64,000 nucleotides of DNA from Actinospineispora acaciae DSM 45401 (GCF_000620785.1 NZ_JIAI01000001.1:124001-188000); one strand, 5' to 3'; positions 49,948-58,746 are shown, counted from the first letter of the stretch. The notes: generated from the letters alone by a model not told the origin. A program made the numbers and translations.

Positions 49948-51023
49948 TCCGGTTCAGGAGGCTGGCCGCCTGCGGCGTGGCGTTACTGCTGACGGCCGCC
50001 TGCGCCAGCGGCAAGCGGGTCGACACCGCGCCCGGCTCGGGCGACGACGACGGCGCCGTGCACCTGACGATGTTCATCTGGGCCGGGTCGCACCAGGGTG
50101 ACGTGCCGCGCCAGGTCGTCAAGCAGTACCTGGCCTCGCACCCCGGCGTGACGATCGACTTCGTCGAGTCGAACAACACGGTGACCTATCCGAAGATGGT
50201 GGCCGCCAAGCGCACCACCCCGAACGACAACTACGTCGACTTCGGCTTCTTCAACGCCTCCACGCTGGCGCAGGGCGAGGTCGACGGCATGTGGGACCCG
50301 CTGAACCCGTCCGCCATACCCAACATGGCCACCGTGCTGCCCGCCTACCGCACCGACGGCGACCGGGGCGTCGGCTACCAGGCCACCGTGTTCGGCCTGC
50401 TCTACAACAAGGACAAGGTGCCCGCCCCGCCCGAGTCCTGGTCGGCACTGTGGGACCCGGCGTTCGCCGGCAGGGTCACCACGTTCGACTACCAGTGGCA
50501 GGCGCTGACGCTCGCGGCCCGCCTGGGCGGCGGCGGGGAGCACAACATCGAACCGGGCTTCCGGACCTGGTCACAGCGGGCGAACCAGTTCAAGGCGCTG
50601 GTCAGCTCGAACGACCAGCTGAAGAACCTGCTGGTCACCGGCGACGCCTGGGTCGCGCCGTGGTTCTCCGCCATCGCCCGCGACTGGATCAGGGAGGGCG
50701 CGCCGCTCGGGTTCACCGTGCCCCGCGAGGGCGGGATCGCCTTCCCCACCTACCTCGCGGTGGTCACGAACCTCTCGCCGGAGCGGAAGAAGGTCGCGCA
50801 GGAGGTGATCAACCTGCTGCTCGACGCCGGCAACGCCGGCCGCTACGGCGAGCTGACCGGCAGCATCCCGCTGGTCAGGGACGCCCGCTTCGCCAGCGAC
50901 GACCCCAACCAGCGGATCGAGGTCGCCGAGCGGGCCATGCGGTTCGACTGGGTGAGCATCGCCAAGAACGACGCCGCATGGCGGCAGCGGTGGGACCGGG
51001 ACGTCAAGTCACAAATGCGCTGA
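49944..51023 (+). CDS. ABC transporter substrate-binding lipoprotein, PotD-like
   Basis: A 359-aa exported lipoprotein: signal peptide ending at Cys20 (LTAAC), then LTMFIWAGSHQGDVPRQVVKQYLASHPGV, YPKMVAAKRTTPND, VGYQATVFGLLYNKDKVPAPPESWSALWDP, and GIAFPTYLAVVTNLSPE. This pattern is that of the spermidine/putrescine- or opine-type binding proteins. It receives substrate for the following ATPase and permease genes and is coupled to the Lrp gene by a 4-nt overlap. Confidence 0.88.
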   Translation: MIRFRRLAACGVALLLTAACASGKRVDTAPGSGDDDGAVHLTMFIWAGSHQGDVPRQVVKQYLASHPGVTIDFVESNNTVTYPKMVAAKRTTPNDNYVDFGFFNASTLAQGEVDGMWDPLNPSAIPNMATVLPAYRTDGDRGVGYQATVFGLLYNKDKVPAPPESWSALWDPAFAGRVTTFDYQWQALTLAARLGGGGEHNIEPGFRTWSQRANQFKALVSSNDQLKNLLVTGDAWVAPWFSAIARDWIREGAPLGFTVPREGGIAFPTYLAVVTNLSPERKKVAQEVINLLLDAGNAGRYGELTGSIPLVRDARFASDDPNQRIEVAERAMRFDWVSIAKNDAAWRQRWDRDVKSQMR

Positions 51024-51034
51024 GGAGGCCACGA

Positions 51035-52087
51035 GTGAGCGACGTCGAGATCACCAGCGTCAGCAAGTCGTTCGGCCGGGTGCGCGCGCTGCGCGAGGTC
51101 AGCCTCACCGTCGCGCCGGGGCAGTTCTTCTCCCTGCTCGGGCCGAGCGGCTGCGGGAAGTCGACGCTGCTGCGACTGATTGGCGGCTTCGAGCGGCCGG
51201 ACGCCGGGCGGATCGCGATCCACGGCAGGGACGTCACCGGCGTGGCGCCCAACCGGCGGCCGACGGCGCTGGTGTTCCAGCGGTGGGCGCTGTTCCCGCA
51301 CATGAGCGCGGCGGACAACATCGGGTTCGGACCTCGCCTGAAGCGGCTGGGGCGGCGCGAGCGCGACGCCCGGGTCGGTGAGCTGCTGGAGCTGGTCGGG
51401 CTGGCCGGGCTCGGCGACCGCAGGCCCGCACAGCTCTCCGGCGGCCAGCAGCAGCGGGTGGCGCTGGCCCGGGCGCTGGCGATCTCGCCGAAGGTGCTGC
51501 TGCTCGACGAGCCGCTCAGCTCGCTGGACCTCAAGCTGCGGCTGCAGATGCAACTGGAGCTCAAGCGCCTGCAGCGCGAGGTCGGCACCACGTTCCTCTA
51601 CGTCACGCACGACCAGGGCGAGGCGCTGACCATGTCCGACGCCATCGCGGTGGTCAACGACGGCCGGCTGGAGCAGCTCGGCACCCCCCGGGAGATCTAC
51701 GACCGGCCGGCCAGCGGGTTCGTCGCGAACTTCATCGGCGACACCAACCTGTTCGACGTCACGCCGGACGGTACGACGCTGCGCGCGGGCGGGGTGAGCT
51801 TCGTACCGCCGTCCATGCCGGCCCCGGCCGGCGCCGGGTGCGCGGTGTCGCTGCGGTACGAGCGGGTCAGGGTGGGACGCGAGGTGCGGGCCGGCAACCG
51901 GTTCGCCGGTCGGGTCCGCGAGGCGATCTTCTCGGGGGCGTCGGTGCGGTACCTGGTCGCCCTGGACGGCGGCGAGCTCACGCTGTTCGCCGACGTGGCG
52001 CACGACGGGGGTGAGCCCGCATTCGTCAGGGGCGAGGCGGTCGAGGTCGGCTGGGACCCGGACGCGGCCGTTGTGGTGGCGACATGA
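51035..52087 (+). CDS. ABC transporter ATPase, PotA-like
   Basis: A 350-aa ATPase. Walker A GPSGCGKST (about 37-45), Q-loop PTALVFQRWALFPHM, signature LSGGQQQRVALARALAISP (about 133-151), Walker B VLLLDEPLSSLD and switch THDQGEA. A C-terminal TOBE domain begins around 255 (GDTNLFDVTPDGTTLRAGG). It belongs to the polyamine/iron class. GAGGAGG precedes the GTG start. It overlaps the permease start by 4 nt. Confidence 0.93.
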   Translation: MSDVEITSVSKSFGRVRALREVSLTVAPGQFFSLLGPSGCGKSTLLRLIGGFERPDAGRIAIHGRDVTGVAPNRRPTALVFQRWALFPHMSAADNIGFGPRLKRLGRRERDARVGELLELVGLAGLGDRRPAQLSGGQQQRVALARALAISPKVLLLDEPLSSLDLKLRLQMQLELKRLQREVGTTFLYVTHDQGEALTMSDAIAVVNDGRLEQLGTPREIYDRPASGFVANFIGDTNLFDVTPDGTTLRAGGVSFVPPSMPAPAGAGCAVSLRYERVRVGREVRAGNRFAGRVREAIFSGASVRYLVALDGGELTLFADVAHDGGEPAFVRGEAVEVGWDPDAAVVVAT

Positions 52088-52920
52088 GCCCGGCCGTGAG
52101 CCGCCGGCCGGACTGGGCGGCGTACCTGCTGCTGGTGCCCGCGCTGGCCCTGATGGCGTTCGCGTTCGTCGGGCCGATGGCGGTGTTCCTGCGTTTCAGC
52201 TTCTTCACGTTCGCCGAGGGCAAGCTGTACGAGATCTACACGCTGGACGCCTACCGGCAGTTCTTCCTTGATAGATCGTTCTATTACGAGGTGGTCGGGC
52301 AGACGCTCTGGGTCGGCCTGCTCACCATGGCGTTGACCGTCCTGGTGGGCTACCCGCTCGGCTACGCGATGTGGCGCGCCCGCCCCGGAGTGCGGGTGGT
52401 GCTGGCGGTGCTGGTGTTCCTGCCGGTCACGGTCAGCGCGGTGGTCCGCAGCTACGGCTGGCAGACGCTGCTCGCGGACAGCGGCCCGGTCAACTGGCTG
52501 CTCATCCGGCTGGGCCTGACCGCCGACGGGGTGCCGCTGGTGTTCAACACCACCGGCGTGGTGATCGCGATGGTGCACATCTTCCTGCCGTTCGCGGTGT
52601 TCCCGATCTTCACCTCGCTGGCCGGGATCGACCCGAGCGTGCGCGAGGCCGCCGCCGACCTCGGCGCGAGCTGGTTCACCGCGCTGGCCAGGGTCACGTT
52701 CCCGCTGTCGCTGCCCGGCGTGGTGGCCGGCGCGCAGATCACCCTCACGCTGGCGCTGGGCGCGTTCGTCACGCCCGCGATGCTCGGCGGCGGCCGGGTG
52801 TCGATGCTGCCGCTGACCATCTACAACGACACCGCCGCGGTGAACTGGCCGATTGCCGCCGTGGGCGGCCTGGCGCTTCTGGTGATGTCGCTGGTCGCGG
52901 TGTGGCTGTTCCAGTTCGCG
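52084..52920 (+). pseudogene. ABC permease (PotB-like), 3-prime end lost at a deletion junction
   Basis: About 278 residues of a normal PotB-type permease: helices 1-6, the EAA loop SVREAAADLGASWFTALARVTFPLSLPG, and most of the last helix (GGLALLVMSLVAVWLFQF). At about 52905-52920 homology stops and the frame runs on, without a stop, through the antisense of a GlxA-type regulator until 54741, giving a nonsense tail of about 600 residues. The usual second permease (PotC) is absent. The core fold may survive, but the transporter lacks its partner and is probably dead. The gene also contains one copy of the repeated sequence CCTTGATAGATCGTTCTAT. Confidence 0.8.
52266..52285 (+). repeat. copy 1 of the 19-20 bp CCTTGATAGATCGTTCTAT sequence
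   Basis: The 20 bases CCTTGATAGATCGTTCTATT inside potB (coding for LDRSFY) recur exactly at 57918-57937, and 19 of them also at 57898-57916. The core ATAGA-TCGT-TCTAT is a dyad. An exact match this long and AT-rich is not expected by chance in such DNA. Confidence 0.75.
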
Positions 52921-53742
52921 GGCGTGGTTGATCCTCATTCTCAGCAACCAGTTCATCGGGGTGGTCCCGGTGGTGGCGTGGAACCGGCGGATCAGGGTAC
53001 GGGTGCTCAGGTTGGCCTGGGCGGCGAGGGTGGCCACGGTGAGCGGCTGGTCGAGGTGCTGGCGCGCCCAGTCCAGCAGCAGGCCCAGCCGCTCCGGGTC
53101 GGCGGGCGGCACGGCGGTGTCGATGTACTGCGCCTGGCCGCCGGGCCGGTGCGCGGGCATCACCAGCCGCTTGGCCAGCGCGTTGGCCACCGCCGCGCCG
53201 TGGTCCAGGCGCACCAGGTGCAGGCAGAGGTCCAGGCCGGCGGCGGTGCCCGCGCTGGTCAGGATGGTGCCGTCGTCGGTGTAGAGCACCGAGGCGTCGA
53301 CCTGGACCTTGGGGAAACGGGTGGCCAGCAGGTCGGCGAAGCGCCAGTGCGTGGTCGCGGGCCGCCCGTCCAGGATGCCGGCGGCGGCCAGCACGAACGC
53401 CCCGGAACACAGCGAGACGATCCGGGCGCCGTTGTCGTACGCCGCGCGCACCGCGTCTACCAGGTCCGGTGGCTGGTCGTCGAGCACGTTGGCGCAGGCC
53501 GGCACCACGACGGTGTCCGCGGCGACCAGCGCGTCCAGTCCGTGGCGACCGCTCGGCGCGAAGCCGGCCTGGGTGCGGACCCCGCTGGGCGCGCACACCC
53601 GCAGGTCGTACCAGGGACTGGCCAGGTCCTGGCGGGTGTCGCTGAACACCTCGCACGGGATGGCCAGCTCGAAGATCGGCACGCCGTTGGTGGCCGCGAC
53701 GGCGACCCGGTGGGCGCGGGCGGGCGATTCCGGGGCGGTCAT
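52909..53742 (-). pseudogene. GlxA-type AraC regulator (DJ-1/PfpI plus HTH), C-terminus lost at the same junction
   Basis: About 276 residues of a normal roughly 320-aa GlxA-family regulator: DJ-1/PfpI amidotransferase-like domain (FELAIPCEVF, SLCSGAFVLAAAGILDGRPATTHW, TSAGTAAGLDLCLHLVRLDHG) and the first AraC helix-turn-helix (VATLAAQANLSTRTLIRRFHATTG). After NHARELE the second HTH is missing and the frame continues through the antisense of potB to 51697 without a stop. AraC proteins need both HTH motifs, so DNA binding is probably impaired. The promoter side is intact (ATG 53742). Confidence 0.8.
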
Positions 53743-53812
53743 GTCACTAATTTAGCGATAGTTGTCAATGCTGCCACTTGGGCGCGGTCGGCGGCCCGGC
53801 GAGGCTGGCTCG

Positions 53813-55039
53813 GTGACCAACAATGTCTCGAACCGGCGGTCCTGGGTTGGGGTGGCGTTCGCGCTGTGCGCGGTGGGCTGGGGCGCGAACCAGTTCGCCC
53901 CGATGCTGCTGTGGTACCGCGCGGAGCTGCAGCTGAGCATGGCGACGGTGCAGGCCACCTTCGGTCTGTACAGCCTCGGCCTGGTGCCGGGGCTGCTGCT
54001 CGGCGGGCCGCTGTCCGACCGGCGCGGGCGCAAGGTGGTGGTGCTGCCGGCGCTGCTGGTCTCGGTACTGGCCACGGCGGTGCTCATCGCCGGCCAGTAC
54101 GGGGTGGGCTGGCTGTTCGCCGGGCGGTTCGTCGCCGGGCTGGCCAGCGGGGCCGCGTTCAGCGCGGGCGGGGCGTGGGTGAAGGAGCTGTCCTCGCCGC
54201 CGTACGAGGACGCCGAGCGCGGCGCCGGCGCCCGGCGGGTGACCGCCGCGATGAGCATCGGGTTCGGGGTCGGGCCGCTGGTGGCCGGCGTGCTCGCGCA
54301 GTGGGTGCCGGCCGCCGGGGTGGTGCCGTACCTGCCGCACCTGGTGCTGGCGTTCGGGGCTCTGCCGCTGGCGTGGCGCGCGCCGGAGACCCGGGACGCC
54401 GCCGCCTCGGTGGGTGGGCGGTTTGCTGGACGGCAGGCTGGGCAGCGTCGTGGGCGCCGCCATCCCAGGCTGCGCCGGGTGGTGTTCCCGCTGGCGCCGT
54501 GGGTGTTCGGCTCGGCGGCCATCGGGTTCGCCTACCTGCCCGGGCTGGTCGGCGCGCGGCTGCACGGGTACGCGATCGCGTTCAGCGGGTTCGTCACGCT
54601 GGCCTGCGCGTTCGCCGGGGTGTTCGCCCAGCCGGTGGCGCGCGGGCTGGACCGGGTGGGCGGCTCGCGGCTGATGGGCGCCAGCCTGCTCGCGGTGCTG
54701 GTCGGCGTGCTGGTGGCTTCGGCCGCCGCCTGGCTGGGTGACCCGGTGCTGGTGCTGGCCGCCGCGATCGTGCTCGGCGGGGCGTACGGGCTGTGCCTGG
54801 TGAGCGGCCTGCTGGAGGTGCAGCGGCTCGCGGCCCCGGAGGACCTGGGCAGCGCGACCGCCATGTTCCAGGCCAGCGCCTACCTCGGCATGACAGTGCC
54901 ATACCTGCTGGCGGCCGCCGGCGCCCTTGCTTCGCCGCCGGTGCTGCTGCTCGGCGTCGCGGTGCTGGCCGCGCTCAGCCTGGGCTGGGCGGTGCGCTCG
55001 CCCAGCGTCGACCCGGCGCCGGAGCCGGTGCGGCGGTGA
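53813..55039 (+). CDS. MFS transporter
   Basis: A 408-aa, 12-helix major facilitator with motif A as GGPLSDRRGRKVVVLP (about 63-78) and a matching half-2 region FAQPVARGLDRVGGSRLMG. GGAWVKELSSPPYEDAERGAGARR is a distinctive central segment. The substrate is unknown; the profile is closest to drug/metabolite exporters. The GTG at 53813 has GCGAGG upstream. It diverges from the truncated GlxA regulator, which may have controlled it. Confidence 0.82.
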   Translation: MTNNVSNRRSWVGVAFALCAVGWGANQFAPMLLWYRAELQLSMATVQATFGLYSLGLVPGLLLGGPLSDRRGRKVVVLPALLVSVLATAVLIAGQYGVGWLFAGRFVAGLASGAAFSAGGAWVKELSSPPYEDAERGAGARRVTAAMSIGFGVGPLVAGVLAQWVPAAGVVPYLPHLVLAFGALPLAWRAPETRDAAASVGGRFAGRQAGQRRGRRHPRLRRVVFPLAPWVFGSAAIGFAYLPGLVGARLHGYAIAFSGFVTLACAFAGVFAQPVARGLDRVGGSRLMGASLLAVLVGVLVASAAAWLGDPVLVLAAAIVLGGAYGLCLVSGLLEVQRLAAPEDLGSATAMFQASAYLGMTVPYLLAAAGALASPPVLLLGVAVLAALSLGWAVRSPSVDPAPEPVRR

Positions 55040-55089
55040 CCCCGATCTCACCCGGCAGCGCGCATCCTGCCCGTAGACTTCAGCTACAT

Positions 55090-55103
55090 ACAGGACTGCC
55101 TGT
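55090..55103. promoter_or_regulatory. operator copy 1 upstream of the thiolase operon
   Basis: CTACATACAGGACTGCCTGTTCG contains ACAGG-ACTG-CCTGT. The flanking TACATACAGG...GCCTGT[T/A]CG is shared with the copy at 55254-55269. Confidence 0.4.
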
Positions 55104-55208
55104 TCGAAGGTAGTCACCGGCTGGCGCAAGACGCCGCTGCCGGGCCGACTGTGATAGCGCAGTTCGACCACATCACCTGCATATCGTCTGTCACATCAGA
55201 AACGTTTC

Positions 55209-55269
55209 GGTGACGAGCATCACTCTGGTGTACTCTCGCGAGCGCTGCTTACATACAGGCAAGCCTGTA
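55209..55269 (+). promoter_or_regulatory. promoter and operator copy 2 of the thiolase operon
   Basis: GTGACG (55209-55214), a 16-bp spacer and TACTCT (55231-55236) make a promoter. TACAGGC-AA-GCCTGTA (55254-55269), a perfect 7-bp inverted repeat, lies just downstream of the expected transcript start, an efficient repression position for a TetR-type repressor. Confidence 0.5.
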
Positions 55270-55300
55270 CGGAAGTTGGAGCGAGCGAGGGGACTCGACG

Positions 55301-56500
55301 GTGAATCGGGTGTACGTGGTCGGGGTAGGCATGACCAAGTTCGAGAAACCGGGCAGGCGGGAAGGCCGGGGCCACCCGGAGATGGCCCGGGAAGCGGGTT
55401 GCAGGGCGCTCGCGGACGCCGGCATCAACTACGGCGAGGTCGACCAGGCCTACGTCGGGTACGTGCACGGCGAGTCGACGTCCGGCCAGCGCGCCGTCTA
55501 CGAGCTGGGCATGACCGGCATCCCGGTCATCAACGTGAACAACAACTGCGCCACCGGGTCGACGGCCCTCTACCTCGCGGCGGAGGCGATCCGGGGCGGC
55601 CGGGTGCGGTGCGTGCTGGCGCTGGGCTTCGAGATGACCCGGCCGGGCCCGGCCGTCCCGGACAGGGGCGAGGACAGGACGGGGCCGATCGCGACCCACG
55701 TGCGCGCGCTGCCTCCCGAGGCGCTGTGCCCGCCCGCGCCGTGGATGTTCGGCGCCGCGGGCCGCGAGCACATGGAGCGCCACGGCAGCACGCCTGAGCA
55801 CTTCGCCAAGATCGGCGAGAAGAACCACCGGCACTCCGCGCACAACCCGTACGCCCGGTGCCAGCGGGACTACACGCTGGAGGAGGTGATGTCCGCGCGG
55901 ACCGTCTACCACCCGCTGACGGCGTTGCAGTGCGCGCCGGCCTCGGACGGGTCGGCGGCGGCGATCCTGGCCAGCGAGGCGTTCGTGGACGTGCACGGCC
56001 TCGCCGACCGGGCGGTGGAGATCGTCGGGCAGGCCATGACCACCGACTTCGACAGCACCTTCGACGGCAGCGCGAAGAACATCATCGGCTACGACATGAA
56101 CTGGCGGGCCGCGCGGCGGGTGTACGCGCAGTCCGGCCTCGGGCCGGAGGACTTCCAGGTCATCGAGCTGCACGACTGTTTCTCGGCCAGCGAGCTGTTG
56201 CTCTACGAGTCGCTGGGGCTGTGTCGGGAGGGTGAGGCGGGCTCGCTGGTCGACGCCGGCGATACCACCTACGGCGGCCGGTGGGTGGTCAACCCGTCCG
56301 GCGGGCTGATCGGCAGGGGGCATCCGCTCGGCGCGACCGGGCTGGCCCAGTGCGCCGAGCTCGCCTGGCAGCTTCGTGGCGCCGCCGGGCGCCGGCAGGT
56401 GACCGGGGCGAGCGCCGCCCTGCAGCACAACATCGGGCTCGGCGGCGCAGCGGTGGTCACCGCGTACCGGGCCGTGACCCGCAACGAGTCGGGGGCCTGA
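55301..56500 (+). CDS. lipid-transfer-protein/SCP-x-type thiolase
   Basis: A 399-aa thiolase of the lipid-transfer (SCP-x) branch used in sterol and fatty-acid side-chain degradation. The N-terminus [17 protein letters not shown] is diagnostic; the active-site Cys83 lies in [23 protein letters not shown] and [17 protein letters not shown] supply the other catalytic region. It would cleave or form a beta-ketoacyl-CoA. SD-like GCGAGGGGA precedes the GTG start. It lies 6 bp upstream of an acyl-CoA dehydrogenase, forming an operon. Confidence 0.9.
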   Translation: MNRVYVVGVGMTKFEKPGRREGRGHPEMAREAGCRALADAGINYGEVDQAYVGYVHGESTSGQRAVYELGMTGIPVINVNNNCATGSTALYLAAEAIRGGRVRCVLALGFEMTRPGPAVPDRGEDRTGPIATHVRALPPEALCPPAPWMFGAAGREHMERHGSTPEHFAKIGEKNHRHSAHNPYARCQRDYTLEEVMSARTVYHPLTALQCAPASDGSAAAILASEAFVDVHGLADRAVEIVGQAMTTDFDSTFDGSAKNIIGYDMNWRAARRVYAQSGLGPEDFQVIELHDCFSASELLLYESLGLCREGEAGSLVDAGDTTYGGRWVVNPSGGLIGRGHPLGATGLAQCAELAWQLRGAAGRRQVTGASAALQHNIGLGGAAVVTAYRAVTRNESGA

Positions 56501-56506
56501 GCCGCG

Positions 56507-57730
56507 ATGATCGAATGGTCGGGGACCGAGCTCCTGGTCAGGGACAGCGTCCGGGAGTTCGTGAACGAGCAGATACGCCCGCGAATAGACGAGCTGGAGC
56601 GCGGTGAGCTGCCGCCGTACGAGATTATCCGCAAGCTGTTCTCCACGTTCGGCCTGGACGCGATGGCCAGGGACAGCTTCGGGAAGGCGATCGAGAGCTA
56701 CCCGGACGGCGCGCAGCCGCTGGGGGGCCGGTCGCGCTGCGGCGGTGGCCTGTTCGATCAGGAGGCCATGGCCATGCTCGCCTTCAGCGAGATCAGCAAG
56801 GTGAGCATGGGCATGACCGCCGCGATCGGGGTGAGCATCGGGCTGACCGCACAGACGATCATGTGCAGGGGCACCGTCGAGCAGCGGCGGCGCTGGGCGC
56901 TGGACCTGCTCACGTTCGAGAAGATCGGCGCCTGGGCGCTCACCGAGCCGGACGCCGGGTCGGACGCGTTCGGCGGCATGAGCACCTCGGCGCGCCCTGT
57001 CGACGGCGGCTATGTGCTCAACGGCCGCAAGACGCTGATCACCAACGGTCCGTACGCGGACACCGTCGTGGTGTACGCCAAGCTGGACGACGGCTCCGTC
57101 GCCAACCCGAGGGACCGGCCGGTGCTCACGTTCGTGCTCGATGCCGACATGCCCGGGTTCACCCGGTCGGCGCCGATGCGCATGATGGGCATGCACTCCT
57201 CGCCGACCGGCGAGCTGCGCTTCACCGACGTCTACCTGGAGGCGGACCGGCTGCTCGCCGGGCCGCCGGGGTCGGACGGCAGGGACAGCGCGCGCGTCAG
57301 CTACACGTTCGAGCGGGTGGCGGTCGCGGCGATGGCACTCGGGATCATCGAGGAGTGCCTGCGGCTGAGCCTGGAGCACGCCAAGGCCCGCGAGCTGTGG
57401 GGCCAGAAGATCTCCGCGCTGCAGCTCGTCCAGCTCAAGCTGGCCACCATGGAGGTCGCCCGGCTGAACGTCCGGAACCTGCTGTTCCGCGCCATCGAGC
57501 TCAAGCGGGCCGGCCAGCGGGTCAGCCTCGCGGAGGCGTCCGCGATCAAGCTCTACTCCTCGCAGGCCGCCACCGAGGTGGCGAACGAGGCGGTCCAGCT
57601 GTTCGGCGGGCACGGTTACCTGGTCGAGTACCGCGTCGAGCAGCTGGCCAGGGACGCCCGGTCGTTGATGATCTACGCGGGGAGCAACGAGCTGCAGGTC
57701 GGCCAGATCGCGCGCGGGCTGCTGCGCTGA
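56507..57730 (+). CDS. acyl-CoA dehydrogenase
   Basis: A 407-aa FAD-dependent acyl-CoA dehydrogenase: GAWALTEPDAGSDAFGG (about 141-157), LNGRKTLITNG, and MMGMHSSPTGELRFTDV, all typical. The C-terminal YEGT base of medium-chain enzymes is YAGS here, so it lacks that Glu; instead Glu269 in YTFERVAVAAMALG matches the helix-G base of isovaleryl-/long-chain-type enzymes. The enzyme is therefore probably active on a branched or long acyl-CoA. It follows the thiolase by 6 bp, with which it would form a beta-oxidation-like step pair. Confidence 0.9.
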   Translation: MIEWSGTELLVRDSVREFVNEQIRPRIDELERGELPPYEIIRKLFSTFGLDAMARDSFGKAIESYPDGAQPLGGRSRCGGGLFDQEAMAMLAFSEISKVSMGMTAAIGVSIGLTAQTIMCRGTVEQRRRWALDLLTFEKIGAWALTEPDAGSDAFGGMSTSARPVDGGYVLNGRKTLITNGPYADTVVVYAKLDDGSVANPRDRPVLTFVLDADMPGFTRSAPMRMMGMHSSPTGELRFTDVYLEADRLLAGPPGSDGRDSARVSYTFERVAVAAMALGIIEECLRLSLEHAKARELWGQKISALQLVQLKLATMEVARLNVRNLLFRAIELKRAGQRVSLAEASAIKLYSSQAATEVANEAVQLFGGHGYLVEYRVEQLARDARSLMIYAGSNELQVGQIARGLLR

Positions 57731-57754
57731 GGCTGGTTGGGGCGGTTGGTGCGC

Positions 57755-57812
57755 GTCGAGTGGTAAGCCAGTCCGTTTTCATGATCGAAAACGGCCTGGG
57801 TTGCCACTCGAC
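57755..57812. repeat. 58-bp imperfect hairpin (26-bp arms), terminator or mobile-repeat remnant
   Basis: The arms start GTCGAGTGG and end CCACTCGAC, pair at 23 of 26 positions, and enclose the loop ATGATC. The inner part GTTTTC/GAAAAC is AT-rich. It lies 24 bp after the acyl-CoA dehydrogenase stop. It works as a terminator on paper, but its length and shape also fit a palindromic repeat element. Confidence 0.6.
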
Positions 57813-57896
57813 GAGGCCAACGTTTCGACGCGGCCCAAGACTTGGAGACGGCACACGGCACGCCCAGCACTGCCGTGGTGAGGCCGCACCAACCAC

Positions 57897-57937
57897 GCCT
57901 TGATAGATCGTTCTATGCCTTGATAGATCGTTCTATT
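57897..57937 (+). repeat. two tandem copies of GCCTTGATAGATCGTTCTAT
   Basis: Perfect 20-bp units at 57897-57916 and 57917-57936, back to back. The same 19-20 bases occur inside potB at 52266-52285. Each contains the dyad ATAGA-TCGT-TCTAT. They could be operators for a TetR-like protein or the trace of a small insertion event. Confidence 0.75.
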
Positions 57938-58098
57938 CGGCCGGAACCCGGAACCCGATCACCAGCCCGCCGCGCCAGCGACAGCGGCTCCGAGGGTCAC
58001 CACGAACGTCCACGCACGGGTGACCAACGCAGATCCATGGTCGCCGTGCCGGGGACTTGTCGCGCCACCGCGATCTCGTTGTGGCCGGGCTCTCGGGC

Positions 58099-58746
58099 TC
58101 AGTTCATCTGGGCCGGGTTGTGCGCCAGCGCGTGCTCGAACATGATCCGCAGGTTCGCCTTCGCCCGGCGCCAGCGGGCCTCGTGCTCGGCGTCGGAGTC
58201 GGTGGTGACCATCTTCATCAGCTGGATGCCCCGCGCGGTGTCCATCGCGGTGTAGATGGCGTGCCGGACCGCGACGTTCTCGGTCGCGTGGAACAGCTCC
58301 AGCGCGAACTCCATGAGCATCGAGTTGGTCGAGTGCTCCAGGAACTTGATCCGCCGCTGCAGGTCGGGGTCGGTGCGGGCGGCCACCCACAGCTCGACCA
58401 GCGCGACGAAGGCGGTGCCCTGGTGCATCGCCCAGAGCAGGTCGAGGCCGGCGTCGATCGGGTCCTTGGACGCGAGCGCCTTCTCGATCTGGGGGAACGC
58501 GTCCTGGGAGCGGGTGGCCGCTATGTGACCGACCGCCGCGGCGACCATGTCGGCCTTGGACGCGAAGTGGTGCGCCAGCGCGCCCCTGGTCACCCCGGCA
58601 TGCTCGACGACCCGCACCGTGGTCGTGCCCGCGTATCCGTACTCCTGCAGGCACGACACGGTGGCGTCCAGGATGCGCCGGCGAGTCTCTGTGCTGCGCT
58701 GTTCCTGGGTCCGGCGTGCCGCCTGGACCTCCTTGACCTGTGCCAC
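58099..58746 (-). CDS. TetR-family transcriptional regulator
   Basis: A 215-aa TetR repressor: N-terminal HTH with RRRILDATVSCLQEYGYAGTTTVRVVEHAGVTRGALAHHFASKADMVAAAV (about 21-70), then an all-helical ligand domain with two Trp-rich helices (LLWAMHQGTAFVALVELWVAAR). Several start codons are possible; GTG 58746 is used because a perfect operator dyad (58766-58783) lies immediately upstream, and ATG 58794 would place that dyad inside the gene. It is convergent with the acyl-CoA dehydrogenase gene and divergent from the dehalogenase; it probably controls one or both lipid modules. Confidence 0.85.
   Translation of the reverse strand: MAQVKEVQAARRTQEQRSTETRRRILDATVSCLQEYGYAGTTTVRVVEHAGVTRGALAHHFASKADMVAAAVGHIAATRSQDAFPQIEKALASKDPIDAGLDLLWAMHQGTAFVALVELWVAARTDPDLQRRIKFLEHSTNSMLMEFALELFHATENVAVRHAIYTAMDTARGIQLMKMVTTDSDAEHEARWRRAKANLRIMFEHALAHNPAQMN

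Larger units (their letters stand above)
57731..58098. other. 368-bp spacer between convergent genes: hairpin and tandem 20-bp repeat
   Basis: No gene is supported. It holds a long imperfect hairpin (57755-57812), the two tandem copies of GCCTTGATAGATCGTTCTAT (57897-57936) and otherwise unremarkable sequence up to the end of the TetR gene. Confidence 0.6.

Noticed and set aside
52084-54741. An 885-codon plus-strand open frame starting as an ABC permease
   Set aside because: Only the first 278 codons look like protein; the rest is antisense of the GlxA-type regulator and MFS regions, reflecting a lost stop at the deletion junction.
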